From Armatimonadota bacterium (GTDB lineage Bacteria > Armatimonadota > Fimbriimonadia > Fimbriimonadales > ATM1), in NCBI GenBank assembly GCA_013816225.1, contig JACDEQ010000022.1, positions 9,034 through 15,303 of the forward strand: a stretch of DNA of 6,270 nt, in the 5' to 3' direction. Below the pieces are notes generated by a model that made no database searches, was not told the DNA's origin, and was given only the letters and a program-made list of their open reading frames with translations. Shown piece after piece: positions 4,626 to 6,270 of this stretch. Both the position numbers and the translations under genes were made by a program. The first letter of the stretch is position 1, and each line of letters opens with the position of its first letter.

Positions 4626-4658
4626 GCCCCCGCCGATTGTGGTGGGGGCATTCTATTT
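4626..4658 (+). terminator. Intrinsic terminator or attenuator between pstS and pstC
   Basis: GCCCCCGCC (4626-4634), loop GATTGT, GGTGGGGGC (4641-4649): a 9-bp stem with one G-T pair, followed by the T-rich ATTCTATTT. It lies 11 nt after the pstS stop, and its T-rich tail runs into the pstC ATG at 4659. The only purine-rich sequence that could serve as a ribosome site for pstC (GGTGGGGG, 4641-4648) is buried in the right arm. It probably lowers expression of pstCA relative to pstS. Confidence 0.75.
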
Positions 4659-6119
4659 ATGAAGTTTAAGCCAGGAGAGTGGATTGCGGAGAAGCTCGTT
4701 TATTTGGCGGGCTGCTTGCTCGTCATCATTGTCCTAGCCATCTTTTTCTATTTGGGCCGCGAGTCGAGCTCCGCTTTCGACCAGCGTTACACCTACGGTT
4801 TTCGGATTGCGGTCCGGCCGCTCGTCGATCAGCCCGATCCTGTCACCGGCGAACTCATTACCGATCTGAGCACGGACCCCAATGCGACTTTGCTCGCCGC
4901 AAATCCCGAGGGCGTAGACGGGGTCGACGGCAAAGAGGAAGGAGTATTGGCTTTGGGTGTCGCCGACCCCATGGCAGAGTTCCCCTTGGGAATAGGCACG
5001 CCCCTTACCGCCGACACCCTTTACAAGGATGACTGGAGGAGCCCCCAACGGATTAGCAAGACAGCAAAGTTCAAAGTGCACGCATTCGCCATGCCCGGCT
5101 ATGCCGAGAATAAAATGCGTCTCGTTTGGCAACCGGATAGCGACTTCGTTCCCAGTTCTTCGCCGTTCAAGTTCAAGCTGCGTGTCCTCTCTGCGCCCCC
5201 GGGCTCATTGCCTCACAACTGGCAGATCGATCTATCAAACCGGACAAGGGGGTCGGTCGAAATTCCGACCTACATTGCAAAGACTGACTCCGAACGAACC
5301 AAAGGTTACACCTTCGAACTGGTAGCGGAACCTTCCAAGACGGGCTTCATGGCGACAATCGGCGGTTTCCTATCGACCGATTGGCAGCCGTTTTCCCAGT
5401 ATCCGAGGTACGGCTTCGTGCCGCTGCTGCTTGGCACCGTTTTGATGGCGTGCATCGCGATGCTGATCGCTCTGCCGATTGGCCTGAGCGCGGCAATCTT
5501 TTTATCGGAGATCGCGTCGCGACGAGTTAGTGAGTGGCTGAAGCCGGTTATCGAATTGCTGGCGAGCGTCCCGACCGTTATCCTTGGCTATATCGGCCTC
5601 ATGATCGTGGTGCCGGGTGTTCAGACGACCCTGGGCGAATCACTGGGCATGGCCTCGGGCAGATCACTGATGACGGCTTCCCTTCTCTTAGCCTTGCTGA
5701 TCTTGCCGACGATCGTCTCTCTTACCGAGGATTCCTTGCGCGGAGTATCTCGGCATCTCAGAGAATCGGGGCAGGCGCTCGGCCTAACGACACGCGAAAC
5801 ATTCAAGAATGTCATTTTTCCCGCCTGCAAAGCTGGGGTCGTTGCTGCTGCCTTGCTCGCCTTCGCCCGCGCGATCGGAGAAACCATGATCGTCTGGATG
5901 CTCAGCGGCGGTTCGGTCAACATGCCGAAGGCAAACATTGCGGCGACGCTGGGCTCCCCGACACGTGGGATCGCCGACACCATCGCGATCGAGACAACTA
6001 ACGTGGAGTTCGGGGGAGTTCACTACGGCCATCTCTTCCTCATCGCGCTAGTCTTATTTGCCCTGACGCTGGCCATCAACCTCATCGCGTTCCACTTCGG
6101 GAGGCACAGGTGGCAGTAA
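4659..6119 (+). CDS. pstC: Phosphate ABC transporter permease PstC with a large extracytoplasmic insertion
   Basis: A 486-residue inner-membrane subunit of the Pst phosphate importer; typical PstC has about 300-320. One membrane helix (about 13-32) is followed by some 200 residues of mostly soluble sequence (about 34-240). Then comes the normal permease core: DWQPFSQYPRYGFVPLLLGT (241-260), helices at about 252-276, 297-320, 336-357, 392-412 and 455-478. The EAA coupling loop that contacts the PstB ATPase is at about 368-396 (RESGQALGLTTRETFKNVIF), followed by FARAIGETMIV (402-412), the PstC signature. The topology puts the insert in the periplasm, where it could contact PstS or the porin. 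The insert opens with a Thr/Asp/Gly-rich stretch (55-105) and then a beta-rich segment (135-225). The start ATG directly follows the terminator T-run and has no free ribosome site. pstA overlaps the last 10 nt. Confidence 0.92.
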   Translation: MKFKPGEWIAEKLVYLAGCLLVIIVLAIFFYLGRESSSAFDQRYTYGFRIAVRPLVDQPDPVTGELITDLSTDPNATLLAANPEGVDGVDGKEEGVLALGVADPMAEFPLGIGTPLTADTLYKDDWRSPQRISKTAKFKVHAFAMPGYAENKMRLVWQPDSDFVPSSSPFKFKLRVLSAPPGSLPHNWQIDLSNRTRGSVEIPTYIAKTDSERTKGYTFELVAEPSKTGFMATIGGFLSTDWQPFSQYPRYGFVPLLLGTVLMACIAMLIALPIGLSAAIFLSEIASRRVSEWLKPVIELLASVPTVILGYIGLMIVVPGVQTTLGESLGMASGRSLMTASLLLALLILPTIVSLTEDSLRGVSRHLRESGQALGLTTRETFKNVIFPACKAGVVAAALLAFARAIGETMIVWMLSGGSVNMPKANIAATLGSPTRGIADTIAIETTNVEFGGVHYGHLFLIALVLFALTLAINLIAFHFGRHRWQ

Positions 6120-6270
6120 GGCTGGCGACTGCCGATCTGGCGCGACGAGACCGGGCTCGCAATAAACGTAACGCGCGGTATGGACTCTGGCTCTGGGTCT
6201 CGGGCCTGGCGGTTTGCGGCCTGATTGTCGCGATCGTACTTGCGATCATCGTCAAGGGGCTGCCCGCGAT
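6110..6270 (+). CDS. pstA: Phosphate ABC transporter permease PstA (N-terminal 53 residues; runs off right edge)
   Basis: Starting at GTG 6110, with GGGAGG (6099-6104) 5 nt upstream, a frame stays open to the window end. It begins MAVRLATADLARRDRARNKR, a basic cytoplasmic leader. One membrane helix follows (about 26-48) and then the IIVKGLPA turn that PstA proteins show after their first helix ('xxGlpal'). The start overlaps the pstC stop (TAA, 6117-6119) by 10 nt, typical of translational coupling between the two permease subunits. The permease domain and EAA loop would lie beyond the window. Identity rests mainly on position after pstC plus the short N-terminal pattern. Confidence 0.82.
   Translation, partial: MAVRLATADLARRDRARNKRNARYGLWLWVSGLAVCGLIVAIVLAIIVKGLPA

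Overview
The window looks like chromosomal DNA of a Gram-negative (diderm) bacterium of moderately high G+C. An outer-membrane porin and Sec-exported proteins show the outer membrane. The phylum cannot be fixed from this sequence. The coiled-coil porin and the REP/RAYT make-up would fit a non-proteobacterial diderm such as Armatimonadota, but that is a weak guess.

Left part (1-706, minus strand): an unrecognised gene starts near 376 (or 307) and runs off the left edge. Upstream of it, also on the minus strand, lies a short piece that reads like the C-terminal end of the RecG helicase (519-about 680). It is cut off exactly at a perfect 18-bp inverted repeat (663-706), so it looks like a gene remnant at a rearrangement junction.

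Middle part (707-1682): a REP/RAYT unit. A Y1/HUH transposase-like gene (844-1566) lies among at least four, and probably six, small hairpins of consensus CCTCAAYCCG-NNN-CGGRTTGAGG. Four of these hairpins lie inside the 3' end of the transposase gene and encode its last 45 or so residues. Near-identical two-block direct repeats (708-730 and 1661-1682) bracket the unit, and four GAGGCY motifs at 10-11 bp spacing precede the gene.

Right part (1721-6270, plus strand): a small secreted protein of unknown function, then a phosphate-uptake cluster. It holds an OprO/OprP-type porin with an N-terminal coiled coil, PstS 26 nt later, a strong hairpin terminator or attenuator, PstC with an unusual extracytoplasmic domain of about 200 residues, and the start of PstA, whose GTG overlaps the end of pstC. 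Together these would carry phosphate across the outer membrane (porin), capture it in the periplasm (PstS) and pass it through the inner membrane (PstCA). PstB presumably lies to the right, outside the window.

I see no CRISPR array, tRNA, rRNA or recognisable defence system. The most unusual material is the REP/RAYT unit with its REP-encoded protein tail, the recG-like junction, and the PstC insertion.
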